From Bacteroidota bacterium (GTDB taxonomy: Bacteria > Bacteroidota > Bacteroidia > B-17B0 > Aurantibacillaceae), in NCBI GenBank assembly GCA_030684395.1, contig JAUXTT010000042.1:62001-126000 (forward strand): DNA of 64,000 bases, given 5' to 3'. Under the pieces are notes generated by a model that worked only from the letters and a program-made list of their open reading frames with translations, was not told the DNA's origin and searched no databases. This document shows, in pieces, positions 52,451 to 61,475 of the stretch. Each line of letters opens with the position of its first letter. The first letter of the stretch is position 1. Made by a program: the position numbers and the translations under genes.

Positions 52451-55400
52451 TTATCTGATTATTATTTTATCACTTGAAGAAGTATACTTCTGCCCCACTC
52501 TTAAAATATACATGCCCTTAGCAAAGTCGTTGTTATTAATGACCAACATCCCATTCATTACCCCTTCGTAAGAAAATTCTTTTACCAATTGACCTGTTAA
52601 ACTATAAACCCCTACTTCGGTTTGTTTGCTTACTTCTTTAAAAGACACCAATACTTTATCATCAGTATAACTTATGATATAATCTTCTTCTACATCGTTA
52701 AGATAATTTACGCTAATCGTTTTTTGATAATCACGTTTACCATCTTCATCAATGCTAAACAATTTGTAATAGTTAATTCCATTAACCGGATTTTCATCAA
52801 TTAGCTGATAAGAAGCTCCCCGCCCATCAATTGATGAATTAACAGTTCCAAGAATTTCGTAAGTAACCGCATCACTGCTTTTTTGAATTTCATAATGCGA
52901 AAGGTTAACCTCTGCAATTGTTTCCCAGTTTAATACAATTGACTTATTTTCTCTTTTACCAGTAAAACTCACTAATTCAATTGGCAAAATAAATACCGGG
53001 GCACTTTTAGCAATTGCAAATTTGGAGAAAGATGAATAATTAACACGGGTAGCAAAACCTGCACCAGCACTGGTAATTCTCCCTGCAGCTCCTGCAACAG
53101 GAACCCAGGTTGTACCATCAAAAGTATTCCAGTCGGCATAATCAGTTGAAGCATTATCTCTTTTAACAACAAAAAACTGATCATCAGTTAAACCTGCAAT
53201 ATTGGTTACATACAAATCAACTCCATAAGTTCCGGAAGTAGCAACTGCACTAGGGGTAATATTCCACTCAGCAGTATTTACAACATCTGCAATTGCAACT
53301 CCCGATTGGGTTGTAACAATACGTGAATCAATATTATTTCCTGCTTCCGTAATTGAATTCACATAAGTATCAATATAAGTAGGCCCAACAATATTTCCAT
53401 TTATAAAATTAGCTGGATGATAATCGGTTGATGCAGAACTGTAGCCTAAAGGTAAAATATAGGTGGAAGTATTATTAGCGATTGAATGCCGTAAATTACC
53501 ATTTATAAATTTCGTAGAACCATACCCAATAATAGTAGGAACAGTTGTATTGGTGATTATTAATTTATTAGTGCCTGTGTTTAAAACACCATTGGTAAAT
53601 CTTAATTGATTAGAAACAGTAATATCCTGAGATAAGGTTAAACTACTTGCATTGGTATTATTTAACCACATATTGTACAATGTAGTTGTACCGGATCCTC
53701 CAAATGTTTGAGCAACTGCTGAACGAAACTCCACATTACCATTAGAGCCAGTAATTGTTCCATTATTGGTAACATTTCCTTTAATAGTTAACACACTAAG
53801 CGCATTATTGATTGTGAGTATTCCAGCACCACTGGTATTTGTAATTGACATATTATTACAAAACGCGCCGGTAGGGTATAAAACCGGAGAAGCTCCAATA
53901 ATAGGATCATTAGCTACATTATCAATAGTAACATTTGCTAATGAATCAGGAACTTTAAAATTTTGCCAGTTATTACAATCGAACCAATCAGTGTTTAATG
54001 CACCTGTCCAGTAACCGCTATTAAATCCGCCGGCAATAATTGAAAAAGAATAACCGCTGGCATAATCAGGAGATTGACCATTATAGGTAGGGCAATCGGT
54101 AGATGCAGACCAGTTACCTAGACTATTCAACCTGTCGATCCAATCTTTTTGACTGGCGGGAGTAACAGCACCGGTATATTTTACGTTTACAGTACCCGTT
54201 AACGGCAAAATACTTAAACATTTTAATGGTATTGGAAGATCGCCCCTTGTTGTTGTATTATCATTGCATGACCATGCTGTATATGTATTTATTGCAAACA
54301 TATAAGTTCCTCCTGTGTATGTTGCGTCACTTGCACCGCCCGGATTTGTCCAAGTACCACCTTGCATTAAATAAACCTGTTCATCATTACTATTGAGATT
54401 GAAGCTACTTCCTACAGGATATGAAACAGTCCAGTTATTATCGGGACTAAGACCTGAAAAAACCGAATTATTCATTATTCTAAAAGTCATAATTGTACCG
54501 GCAGTTACAGTTGAGGTAGTTCTTGTAATTCTAACAACACCCTCTCCATCTCCCCAGGTATTAGTTCCACAACCTACTCTTTCAAATCCGTTATCAGTAA
54601 TATCAAATGAAGTTCCCGGAGTTATATCCTGAAAGCAAACAATACTAATTTCATCTTCACCCCCCACACCACCACAAGCTCCCTGATTCACACACATTCC
54701 AACAATTGCCATATCGCCACCAGCTAATGTGGTTGCAACAAAAATATCAAATGTTGAACTGGTTGCACCTGTTAAGCCGGTTGCAGTTGCGGATAATGTG
54801 AATCCCGTTCCGGCAACTGTATGAATGATGCCGCTAAATGTTGCAACACCTGCAACTGCGTTAATACCCAAAGGACTTCCTGTCATAGTTCCTGTGGAAG
54901 TTAAAGTTACAGCTCCGGTAAAGCCCAGGTCTGCATTTCCGCATGCATCTGTACCAGTTAATGTAACACTTGGTGACATGTTAGCACCCGTTCCTGAGGT
55001 TGTAGGTTGTTGGGTAAATACTAAAGCTGTTGCAACAACTGCGATTGTGTTTTGTCCGTTTGTTGTACTGATTGCTGCAAATGCAATTTTGCCCGAACCT
55101 GCTGCACTGAAGGTAACGTTACCATTGGAAATTTGAAAACCAAAATCATCACCATCTAAATTACCTGCACCTAATGGGCATTTTAAAGTTAATCTAACAC
55201 TTATTATTTTTGTGCTATTATCAGCTACGTTTATATTTAATCCTGTAAAAGCAACCTGACTAGCTGTTACTACACCGGAGCCAACATTTGTTGCTCCATC
55301 AAAAAGATCGATTGCTTGTATTGCAGTAGACCAATCACCCACAGCATCTCCGGCTGCCTGAGAAAATGTGATGCTATTTACAATAGTTGATAAATTATCG

Positions 55401-56497
55401 GCATCAGGAGAACTTGCCCCGCCATCACGAACTGTAAACTGCCATACCTGAGTTCCTTGAGCTGAGGTTAATGGACCGGCAGTATTGATTACAGAAGATA
55501 TAGTTGCCGACTCGCCATTTGCAGTTATAATATCTGATAAAGAAGAAGCGGTAACTGATCCACTGCAAGTAACAGTTTGTGTAGTTGCCCCGCCACCGGC
55601 ATTTGTAACTGCTTCTCCGTTGTATGTATTAATTGATAAACCTGCTTTTAAACGCACATAAACAGGAGTTGAAGCTAAAGTAGCACTTGCATAAGCAACG
55701 TTTACCGAAGCAGCGAAAGAAGCATTATCTGTAGAAACTTCATAATTGGTAGAGCCTGATACCGTGATATTTCCAGGTGCTCCGGTTAAATTTGTTCCGC
55801 TTAAATTATAGGTTTGAGAGGTTGATGGACCTGAACCTACTACATAAGTGAAACCGGTTAAAGTAGTTTGAGAAACAGATAAAAGTGGACTTGAGCTACA
55901 AGTTGAGCCAAAAACTCCTAAATCACTTACATCATCAATATTTGCCTGAGTCCATTGTGCCGCCAAAGTTGCAAAAGGGCAGCTAGTGGCATCATCCGTT
56001 AAGACACCCGTGCATGTGGAAACTATTCTTCTTAAGGACTTGTCTAAAGTTGTGTTGGTATTGGTCCAAGCCGTACCCGGATCACAACCTATATTACCAA
56101 AAATGTCTACAAATGAAGTTGTGGATATTTTATACAAAGCAACTGCATCATCTCCATTAAATCCTACCGCAGTGGCATTTGTAGCAGCTCCTCCATAAAT
56201 AGTTGCTGCTGAGTTTTTATACACAATCACAGCACCATTGGCTAAAGTACCGGATAAAACATTTGTAGTGGTTGGAGCCGCAGCTCCATTTGCATATAAC
56301 CTTAGTTCATAATCAGCTAAATTGACCGACGCCCCTGTTCCATTATAAATTTCAATATATTTATTGTTAGAACTACCTTCAACATATTCGGAAATAAACA
56401 AATCGGTAGCCTGCGCCTTAGCCGAATTGCAAATACCAATAATAACAATCAGGGTAAGTAGAAATGTCTTTGGAATTTTTTTGAAACTTTTCACCAT
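52451..56497 (-). CDS. Giant T9SS type A surface protein with lamin-tail domain
   Basis: 1348 residues with a signal peptide (TFLLTLIVIIGICNSAKAQ). An LTD (lamin-tail) domain (about 30-170; LFISEYVEGSSNNKYIEIYN) is followed by a BACON-like/Ig segment, repeated beta domains, a beta-helix-like stretch (about 890-1030, beginning WTGALNTDWFDCNNWQNF), an FN3-like domain near the end (LVSFTGKRENKSIVLNWETI) and a C-terminal ~75-residue type A T9SS sorting domain ending in FAKGMYILRVGQKYTSSSDK. It is encoded only 5 nt upstream of the 1768-residue gene, so the two are one operon. Function beyond surface exposure is unknown. Confidence 0.9.
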   Translation of the reverse strand: MVKSFKKIPKTFLLTLIVIIGICNSAKAQATDLFISEYVEGSSNNKYIEIYNGTGASVNLADYELRLYANGAAAPTTTNVLSGTLANGAVIVYKNSAATIYGGAATNATAVGFNGDDAVALYKISTTSFVDIFGNIGCDPGTAWTNTNTTLDKSLRRIVSTCTGVLTDDATSCPFATLAAQWTQANIDDVSDLGVFGSTCSSSPLLSVSQTTLTGFTYVVGSGPSTSQTYNLSGTNLTGAPGNITVSGSTNYEVSTDNASFAASVNVAYASATLASTPVYVRLKAGLSINTYNGEAVTNAGGGATTQTVTCSGSVTASSLSDIITANGESATISSVINTAGPLTSAQGTQVWQFTVRDGGASSPDADNLSTIVNSITFSQAAGDAVGDWSTAIQAIDLFDGATNVGSGVVTASQVAFTGLNINVADNSTKIISVRLTLKCPLGAGNLDGDDFGFQISNGNVTFSAAGSGKIAFAAISTTNGQNTIAVVATALVFTQQPTTSGTGANMSPSVTLTGTDACGNADLGFTGAVTLTSTGTMTGSPLGINAVAGVATFSGIIHTVAGTGFTLSATATGLTGATSSTFDIFVATTLAGGDMAIVGMCVNQGACGGVGGEDEISIVCFQDITPGTSFDITDNGFERVGCGTNTWGDGEGVVRITRTTSTVTAGTIMTFRIMNNSVFSGLSPDNNWTVSYPVGSSFNLNSNDEQVYLMQGGTWTNPGGASDATYTGGTYMFAINTYTAWSCNDNTTTRGDLPIPLKCLSILPLTGTVNVKYTGAVTPASQKDWIDRLNSLGNWSASTDCPTYNGQSPDYASGYSFSIIAGGFNSGYWTGALNTDWFDCNNWQNFKVPDSLANVTIDNVANDPIIGASPVLYPTGAFCNNMSITNTSGAGILTINNALSVLTIKGNVTNNGTITGSNGNVEFRSAVAQTFGGSGTTTLYNMWLNNTNASSLTLSQDITVSNQLRFTNGVLNTGTNKLIITNTTVPTIIGYGSTKFINGNLRHSIANNTSTYILPLGYSSASTDYHPANFINGNIVGPTYIDTYVNSITEAGNNIDSRIVTTQSGVAIADVVNTAEWNITPSAVATSGTYGVDLYVTNIAGLTDDQFFVVKRDNASTDYADWNTFDGTTWVPVAGAAGRITSAGAGFATRVNYSSFSKFAIAKSAPVFILPIELVSFTGKRENKSIVLNWETIAEVNLSHYEIQKSSDAVTYEILGTVNSSIDGRGASYQLIDENPVNGINYYKLFSIDEDGKRDYQKTISVNYLNDVEEDYIISYTDDKVLVSFKEVSKQTEVGVYSLTGQLVKEFSYEGVMNGMLVINNNDFAKGMYILRVGQKYTSSSDKIIIR

Positions 56498-56869
56498 CGT
56501 ATAAATTCTATATTAATTTAAACGAAGTTGGTTTCGGAAGACTCACTTATAAAAAGCAAGCACCTGTAGGGAGTTCAACCTCTAATATGTTCTTAAAAAT
56601 CTTCTAGCTTCGGCTACCCTTCAACTACTCTCAGGACATGCACTCAGCTACCATAAAATATCTAAAGCGACCGCTCTGTGGTTTCGGTATTTTGTATTAC
56701 AAATTTTCATGTAACAAAATGACCTGTAGGATATTCACCCGGTTCAATGTATAAACAAATATAGGTTAAATTTTTCTAGAATCATATTAATTAGATGTTA
56801 ACAAAAGGTGATTTTTTTCAAATTCACCTCTTTTTTTCATAACTTTGTAGTTCACTAAATCAATTTAAA
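56498..56869. repeat. Repeat-rich gap upstream of the adhesin operon
   Basis: A ~370-bp divergent space. Two direct copies of an ACCTGTAGG word with similar flanks lie at 56561-56577 and 56721-56737, exactly 160 bp apart. Between them, 56605-56652 is a degenerate dispersed element with TAGCTTCGGCTACC and CACTCAGCTACC words. The -7 box of the next plus-strand gene is at 56840. No open frame is convincing. Confidence 0.6.
56840..56847 (+). promoter_or_regulatory. -7 element (TAACTTTG) of the thioredoxin-fold gene
   Basis: TAACTTTG fits TAnnTTTG, 22 nt before the ATG at 56870. Confidence 0.55.
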
Positions 56870-57490
56870 ATGAGAAAGTTAAGTATTGTCTCTTCTATCA
56901 TTCTTGTAGCGGTTATCACTATGAGCTTCATGATTAACAGCACTGACATCGCAGAACTGGCTATTGGTGCAAAAATGCCAAAAGCAGATAAAGGCATGAC
57001 GGATGTTTCGGGGAAAGAGGTTTCTTTAGGTGCTGCTAAAACTGCAAAAGGGGTTTTGGTAATTTTTTCCTGCAATACTTGCCCTTATGTTCGTTTGAGC
57101 GAATCTCGTATTAAAGAATATACCGACTTATGTACTCAAAAAGGTGTTGGTGCTATTTTATTAAACAGTAATGAAGCACAGCGTACCGAAGACGACAGCA
57201 TGGATGAAATGAAAAAATATTATGCCGATCAAAAGCTTGCGTGTTACTACGCTGTTGATGCGAAATCGGAAGTAGCTGATGCATTTGGTGCTACCCGTAC
57301 CCCACAATGTTTTTTGTTTGATAAAGACGGGGTATTAGTATACAAAGGCGCTATTGATGATAATGTAAAGGATCCAAAAGCGGTAAAGAATTTTTATTTA
57401 AAAGACGCGATAACAGCAGTAGGCGATGGTAAAAAACCTGCAACAGCAGAAAGTAAATCAATTGGCTGTACAATTAAAAGAGTGGAATAA
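56870..57490 (+). CDS. Exported thioredoxin-fold protein (AhpC/TSA-redoxin type)
   Basis: 206 residues with an N-terminal hydrophobic segment (VSSIILVAVITMSFMI). The redoxin fold has VLVIFSCNTCPYVRLSESRI, with a CNTC (CxxC) active site, then GVGAILLNSNEAQR, ATRTPQCFLFDKDGVLVYKG and YLKDAITAV. The layout fits the redoxin/thiol-disulfide or peroxiredoxin-like group that Bacteroidota export; it might reduce or oxidise periplasmic substrates, but which is unknown. A strong terminator follows. Confidence 0.85.
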   Translation: MRKLSIVSSIILVAVITMSFMINSTDIAELAIGAKMPKADKGMTDVSGKEVSLGAAKTAKGVLVIFSCNTCPYVRLSESRIKEYTDLCTQKGVGAILLNSNEAQRTEDDSMDEMKKYYADQKLACYYAVDAKSEVADAFGATRTPQCFLFDKDGVLVYKGAIDDNVKDPKAVKNFYLKDAITAVGDGKKPATAESKSIGCTIKRVE

Positions 57491-57512
57491 AACTACATAT
57501 CCCCATGATCTA

Positions 57513-57548
57513 AAAATCCCCTTTTCAAACAAATGAAAAGGGGATTTT
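57513..57548 (+). terminator. Rho-independent terminator
   Basis: AAAATCCCCTTTTC and GAAAAGGGGATTTT form a perfect 14-bp stem with an 8-nt loop. Confidence 0.93.
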
Positions 57549-57554
57549 GTTTTA

Positions 57555-57668
57555 GTGGCTTCGGCTCCGCTCAGCCACCTTTGATTTCGTTACACCGATG
57601 GTTGAGCACAGTCGACCATAATTTCCTTTTTTAGCATTATCCGGTAGCTGAGCGTAGCCGAAGCTACC
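57555..57668. repeat. Three adjacent covarying-arm hairpins between convergent genes
   Basis: First, 57555-57578: arms GTGGCT and AGCCAC around TCGGCTCCGCTC. Second, 57598-57619: arms ATGG and CCAT around a GAGCACAGTCGA core. Third, 57643-57668: arms GGTAGCT and AGCTACC around GAGCGTAGCCGA. The TAG stop of lipA (57664-57666) is in the last arm. Confidence 0.85.
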
Positions 57669-58539
57669 AAACATGTTTCTCTGCATGGTACGAAGAACGC
57701 ACTAAGGGTCCGCTTTCTACAAAACGGAAACCTTTTTCTACACCCGCTTTATAAAAACGTGCAAACTTATCGGGATGAACAAACTCCTTTACCGGCAAGT
57801 GTTTTGAGGTTGGCTGAAGATATTGCCCAACAGTTAATACATCACAACCCGAACGACGTAAGTCATCCATTGCTTCGTAAACTTCTTCTTCTTCTTCACC
57901 CAAACCAACCATAATTCCTGATTTGGTTTTTAAACCTGCATCATGAATTCGTTTGATCACTTCCATACTTCTATCGTACTTTGCTTGTATGCGAACTTGC
58001 GGTGTTAAACGTTTTACTGTTTCAATATTGTGCGAAATGATATCGGGTTTTACATCAATAACACGCTGTAAATTTTCCCATTTACCGGCAAAATCCGGGA
58101 TCAAAGTTTCAAATTTTGTTTCAGGGCTTAATTCACGTATTGCTTTAATGGTTTCTGCCCAAATAATTGAACCACCGTCTTTTAAATCATCACGATCTAC
58201 AGAAGTGATAACACAATGTTTTACATTCATCAACTTCACACTGTTTGCCACTCGCATTGGTTCATCCCAATCAACAGGACGAGGGCGACCGGTTGCAACA
58301 GAACAAAACCCACATGAACGGGTACATATATTTCCAAGAATCATGAAGGTAGCTGTTCCGGCACCCCAACATTCGCCCATATTTGGACAATTACCACTTT
58401 CGCAAATGGTGTGTAATTTATGTTTCGAAACTATTTCTCTTACTTGTAAATATTCTTTACCAGTAGGTAATTTTACCCTCAGCCAATCAGGCTTACGAGG
58501 TCTTTCTATAACTTGAGAAGGAGAACTTGAACTTTCCAT
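57664..58539 (-). CDS. lipA: Lipoyl synthase
   Basis: 291 residues, radical SAM enzyme. The auxiliary cluster cysteines are C46, C51 and C57 ([12 protein letters not shown]) and the SAM cluster cysteines C72, C76 and C79 (CTRSCGFC). The C-terminal conserved RSSYHAE motif ligating the auxiliary cluster is present. It inserts sulfur at C6 and C8 of octanoyl groups on lipoyl domains. The end HVW-stop is short for the family, and its TAG belongs to a dispersed hairpin. It lies 15 nt downstream of the barrel protein gene on the same strand, so the pair may be an operon. Confidence 0.96.
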   Translation of the reverse strand: MESSSSPSQVIERPRKPDWLRVKLPTGKEYLQVREIVSKHKLHTICESGNCPNMGECWGAGTATFMILGNICTRSCGFCSVATGRPRPVDWDEPMRVANSVKLMNVKHCVITSVDRDDLKDGGSIIWAETIKAIRELSPETKFETLIPDFAGKWENLQRVIDVKPDIISHNIETVKRLTPQVRIQAKYDRSMEVIKRIHDAGLKTKSGIMVGLGEEEEEVYEAMDDLRRSGCDVLTVGQYLQPTSKHLPVKEFVHPDKFARFYKAGVEKGFRFVESGPLVRSSYHAEKHVW

Positions 58540-58554
58540 TGTAACAACACAGGT

Positions 58555-59298
58555 TTAAAACCATTTTTTACCAAACACAATTCCAAGGTACAAAGTTACA
58601 AAAACTTGCTCTCTTTTTACATTTGCCATGGTAGGAACCGGAACCGGAAATGCATCCACTACAACACCTGCTTCCAGAGCCTTTACCTCGTTTGAATAAT
58701 CGGCATACTCAAAGCTGAAACCCATTTTTCCGTAGGCGCCCGGATAGATTCGCATGTTTCCAAAGCCGTATAAAGATGGTGCTCTGCCTGCTATATTAGT
58801 AAGAGTGTGCAATTCAGGATCGTATTTTTCAATAACCGGAGAAGTTAGGTTTTCTTTAAAAACGTATAAATAAACGGGCTTTGCAAATGTTAAATTAGGG
58901 CCAAAAGAAGTACTCATTCTGATCTCAACGCTTTTACGTTCTGAACGCTCATACAATGTGCGTTGAAATCCAATCCCGCCTCTTAACATAAATAAACTGT
59001 TCAGCTTACCATAATAAAAACTTTTGCTGCCTCCTACTCCTTCGTAACGAACTTTAAATTCTTTAGGATGTTTCATGTTCAATAACTGAACTTCCATAAA
59101 ACGTTTTTTCTTTCCGGTAACGTGTTTGAGCCGCTTGTATTCTGCACCAAAACCACGCGAATGAGCAAAGATTCCGCCTGTTGCTTCGTTACGGTACAGA
59201 ACATTTATTTCTTCACCCTGAGCAACAGCAGTTATTGCACTTTGAGCAAAAGTCCCAATGCAAAAGAAAAATAAAATTATGCTGAAAATTTGCTTCAT
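58555..59298 (-). CDS. Exported outer-membrane beta-barrel-like protein
   Basis: 247 residues from MKQIFSIILFFFCIGTFAQS; the start at 59298 is used because longer frames cross the promoter box at 59310. The mature part is beta-rich (for example FKVRYEGVGGSKSFYYG, then LFMLRGGIGFQRTL and SFGPNLTFAKPVYLYVF) and ends in aromatic FGKKWF, like an outer-membrane barrel. Function unknown. It precedes lipA by 15 nt. Confidence 0.7.
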   Translation of the reverse strand: MKQIFSIILFFFCIGTFAQSAITAVAQGEEINVLYRNEATGGIFAHSRGFGAEYKRLKHVTGKKKRFMEVQLLNMKHPKEFKVRYEGVGGSKSFYYGKLNSLFMLRGGIGFQRTLYERSERKSVEIRMSTSFGPNLTFAKPVYLYVFKENLTSPVIEKYDPELHTLTNIAGRAPSLYGFGNMRIYPGAYGKMGFSFEYADYSNEVKALEAGVVVDAFPVPVPTMANVKREQVFVTLYLGIVFGKKWF

Positions 59299-59309
59299 AT
59301 TAACCTTAA

Positions 59310-59317
59310 CAAATATA
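59310..59317 (-). promoter_or_regulatory. -7 element (TATATTTG) of the barrel-lipA pair
   Basis: Minus-strand TATATTTG fits TAnnTTTG, 11 nt before the ATG at 59298. Confidence 0.5.
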
Positions 59318-59363
59318 ATAATAAAAGCCGGTGTTTGTAGATAAACAACATAAATTATTCCCT

Positions 59364-59371
59364 TAACTTTG
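59364..59371 (+). promoter_or_regulatory. -7 element (TAACTTTG) of the OsmC gene
   Basis: TAACTTTG fits TAnnTTTG, 21 nt before the ATG at 59393. It overlaps an upstream TTG at 59369 that would otherwise extend the frame. Confidence 0.55.
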
Positions 59372-59392
59372 TTCGGATCAAAAAACACCAAA

Positions 59393-59797
59393 ATGGCTAC
59401 ATCTAAAGTAATATATAAAGGTAATCTTCGCACGGAAGCTACACATTTAGAATCGGGAACAGTTATCATAACAGACGCCCCAAAGGATAACCAGGGAAAC
59501 GGTGAATCGTTTTCCCCAACTGATTTATTGGCTACTTCATTATCTTGTTGTATGTTAAGTATTATGGGAATTGTTGCCAAACGAGACGGAATAGATATAG
59601 AAGGAACAGAAACCGAGGTAACAAAAGTTATGTACGCCGAACCAAGAAGAGTTGGCGAGATTCATGTAAAATTTGTGATGCCAAAAAAAAATTACGACGA
59701 AAAACAGCGTAAATTACTGGAACATGCTGCATATACCTGCCCTGTAGCAAAAAGTATTCATCCTGACATTAAACAGGTGATAGAATTTATTTATTAG
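59393..59797 (+). CDS. OsmC/Ohr family protein
   Basis: 134 residues from MATSKVIYKGNLRTEATHLE. Family motifs: SPTDLLATSLSCCMLSIMG with the first peroxidatic Cys, and AAYTCPVAKSIHPDI with the second. OsmC-type proteins reduce organic hydroperoxides using these two cysteines. A -7 box at 59364 supports the start. The 103-bp gap after it holds a degenerate TTTAGTTGAGAGTTT/AAACTCTAAACT hairpin. Confidence 0.88.
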   Translation: MATSKVIYKGNLRTEATHLESGTVIITDAPKDNQGNGESFSPTDLLATSLSCCMLSIMGIVAKRDGIDIEGTETEVTKVMYAEPRRVGEIHVKFVMPKKNYDEKQRKLLEHAAYTCPVAKSIHPDIKQVIEFIY

Positions 59798-59900
59798 TTG
59801 GTAGTATTTAGTTGAGAGTTTTGAGGAAGAGAAGTGTAGTTTTTAGTATTGAAAATATGAGTTTATAGTCTCTAATAACTCTGAACTAAAACTCTAAACT

Positions 59901-60413
59901 CTATGGTACTACAAGTTCCGGGGTTTCCAAAACCTTGCTTTGGTGCAATGCCCTGTCGTAAAAATAGATTTTGTATTTAATTACTTTATGGGAAGTAAGC
60001 TGACGATAGCCATTCAGGCTGATCTCAAACTCTCCCTTTAAATAATCTTCCTTATTGGTTTTTTCAACAAACTGAACACGCTGCTTGATTAAACCCGTAT
60101 CAATAGTATTTGTTTGAAGATCGTAAATGGCAGTATCTTTAAAGCTTCCGTCGGTTGCCTTATAAAAGGTTTTTATGTACAGATTGTAATAGTACGGGGT
60201 AGATTTATCATAGATACCGGTTGTGTCTGAAGATTTCAAGCCAATATCTCCATCTCCATCGGTAAACTTCAATACCATAAAAGCTTCATACTTATTATAG
60301 GCTACAAAACTTTTGTATTCCAACACAGGCTCAATAGGATATTCTTCTTTTGATTTCTTACACGAAACCAAAAAAACAATCAGCGTTATTACTGTTACTA
60401 TACGTACTGTCAT
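59901..60413 (-). CDS. Lipoprotein, hypothetical
   Basis: 170 residues from MTVRIVTVITLIVFLVSCKK (ATG at 60413), with lipobox LVSC. The longer reading frame would overlap the start and promoter of the divergent gene at 60492 and is rejected. The mature part has an FTDGDGDIGL motif, a calcium-binding-like segment common in Bacteroidota lipoproteins, then beta strands. Function unknown. Confidence 0.7.
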   Translation of the reverse strand: MTVRIVTVITLIVFLVSCKKSKEEYPIEPVLEYKSFVAYNKYEAFMVLKFTDGDGDIGLKSSDTTGIYDKSTPYYYNLYIKTFYKATDGSFKDTAIYDLQTNTIDTGLIKQRVQFVEKTNKEDYLKGEFEISLNGYRQLTSHKVIKYKIYFYDRALHQSKVLETPELVVP

Positions 60414-60478
60414 TACGAGTTTAAAGATACAATTAAAAATGTTCACGAGCAAGAAAGCACTATTGTAATTTTTTAAAT

Positions 60479-60486
60479 TAATTTTG
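60479..60486 (+). promoter_or_regulatory. -7 element (TAATTTTG) abutting the LuxE-like start
   Basis: TAATTTTG fits TAnnTTTG and ends 5 nt before the ATG at 60492, so the mRNA may be nearly leaderless. Confidence 0.5.
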
Positions 60487-60491
60487 TAGCA

Positions 60492-61475
60492 ATGGCAAAT
60501 TACTTTGATGAGATTTTTAACATTAGAACCAGGGAGGAATTTGAAAGGCTTGCTCTGGAGGCCTTTCATTTTCAGCTAAAAAACAATCTTGTTTACAAAG
60601 AATTTGTTTCCTACTTGTCCATAAATCCATTAATGGTAAAACAAACAGAGCAAATTCCATTTTTACCCATACAATTTTTCAAGAGTCATCACGTTTATGC
60701 ATCTTCCAAAAAGGAAGAAATTGTTTTTACGAGTTCTGGAACTACAGGAATGGTAACTTCAAAACATCCTGTAGCCGGTATTTCAATATATGAACGCAGT
60801 TTTTCAAAAGCATTCGAATTATTTTACGGTGATCCTGCCAACTATTGTATACTTGCACTGCTTCCCTCCTATCTGGAAAGAGAAGGTTCATCGCTTGTTT
60901 ATATGGCTCTGAATCTGATCGAAAAAAGTAAACAAAATGGAAGTGGTTTTTATCTTCATAATATTAACGAACTTAAAACTGCTGTTTCTAAATTAAAAGC
61001 GAAAAAACAAAAGACCATTTTATTAGGTGTTTCCTATGCTTTGATGGATCTTGCAGATAGTGGTTGTGAATTGAATGAAAATTTTATAGTGATGGAAACC
61101 GGCGGTATGAAAGGTAAACGTAAGGAATTACTGAAAGAAGAATTACACCGGTATTTAGCTGAACGTTTTAAGATTTCAAAGATACATTCGGAATATGGGA
61201 TGACCGAGTTGTTGTCCCAGGCATATAGTTTAGGTGATGGTATTTATCAATGTCCTCCGTGGATGCAGGTTTCAACAAGAGAGGTAAATGATCCTTTTTC
61301 TAAAACAAAGCCAAACAAATCGGGTGGAATAAATGTAATTGATTTAGCTAATTTATACAGCTGCCCATTTATTGCAACACAAGATTTGGGAAAAATTTTA
61401 CCAAACGGCGATTTCGAAATTATTGGTAGATTTGATAACAGCGATATAAGAGGCTGTAATTTATTAGTACAATAA
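60492..61475 (+). CDS. LuxE-like acyl-protein synthetase / AMP-forming ligase-type protein
   Basis: 327 residues, cytoplasmic. The adenylate-forming enzyme motif VFTSSGTTGMVTS is near residue 78, and EYGMTELLSQAYS near residue 236 is the second conserved motif. The size and order fit the LuxE family (acyl-protein synthetases) rather than full-length ligases. It could activate a fatty acid as acyl-AMP and pass it to a protein or lipid. Followed by a PAP2 gene whose start codon overlaps its stop by one base, so they are translationally coupled. Confidence 0.82.
   Translation: MANYFDEIFNIRTREEFERLALEAFHFQLKNNLVYKEFVSYLSINPLMVKQTEQIPFLPIQFFKSHHVYASSKKEEIVFTSSGTTGMVTSKHPVAGISIYERSFSKAFELFYGDPANYCILALLPSYLEREGSSLVYMALNLIEKSKQNGSGFYLHNINELKTAVSKLKAKKQKTILLGVSYALMDLADSGCELNENFIVMETGGMKGKRKELLKEELHRYLAERFKISKIHSEYGMTELLSQAYSLGDGIYQCPPWMQVSTREVNDPFSKTKPNKSGGINVIDLANLYSCPFIATQDLGKILPNGDFEIIGRFDNSDIRGCNLLVQ

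Noticed and set aside
54825-55136. A 103-codon plus-strand frame
   Set aside because: Antisense to the repetitive Thr/Ala/Gly-rich 1348-residue protein, where long shadow frames are expected.
57953-58516. A 187-codon open frame on the plus strand
   Set aside because: Exactly antisense to lipA, whose radical SAM motifs are intact on the minus strand.
59299-59580. N-terminal extension of the barrel protein upstream of 59298
   Set aside because: It overlaps both divergent promoters and the OsmC gene; the signal peptide at 59298 is the natural start.
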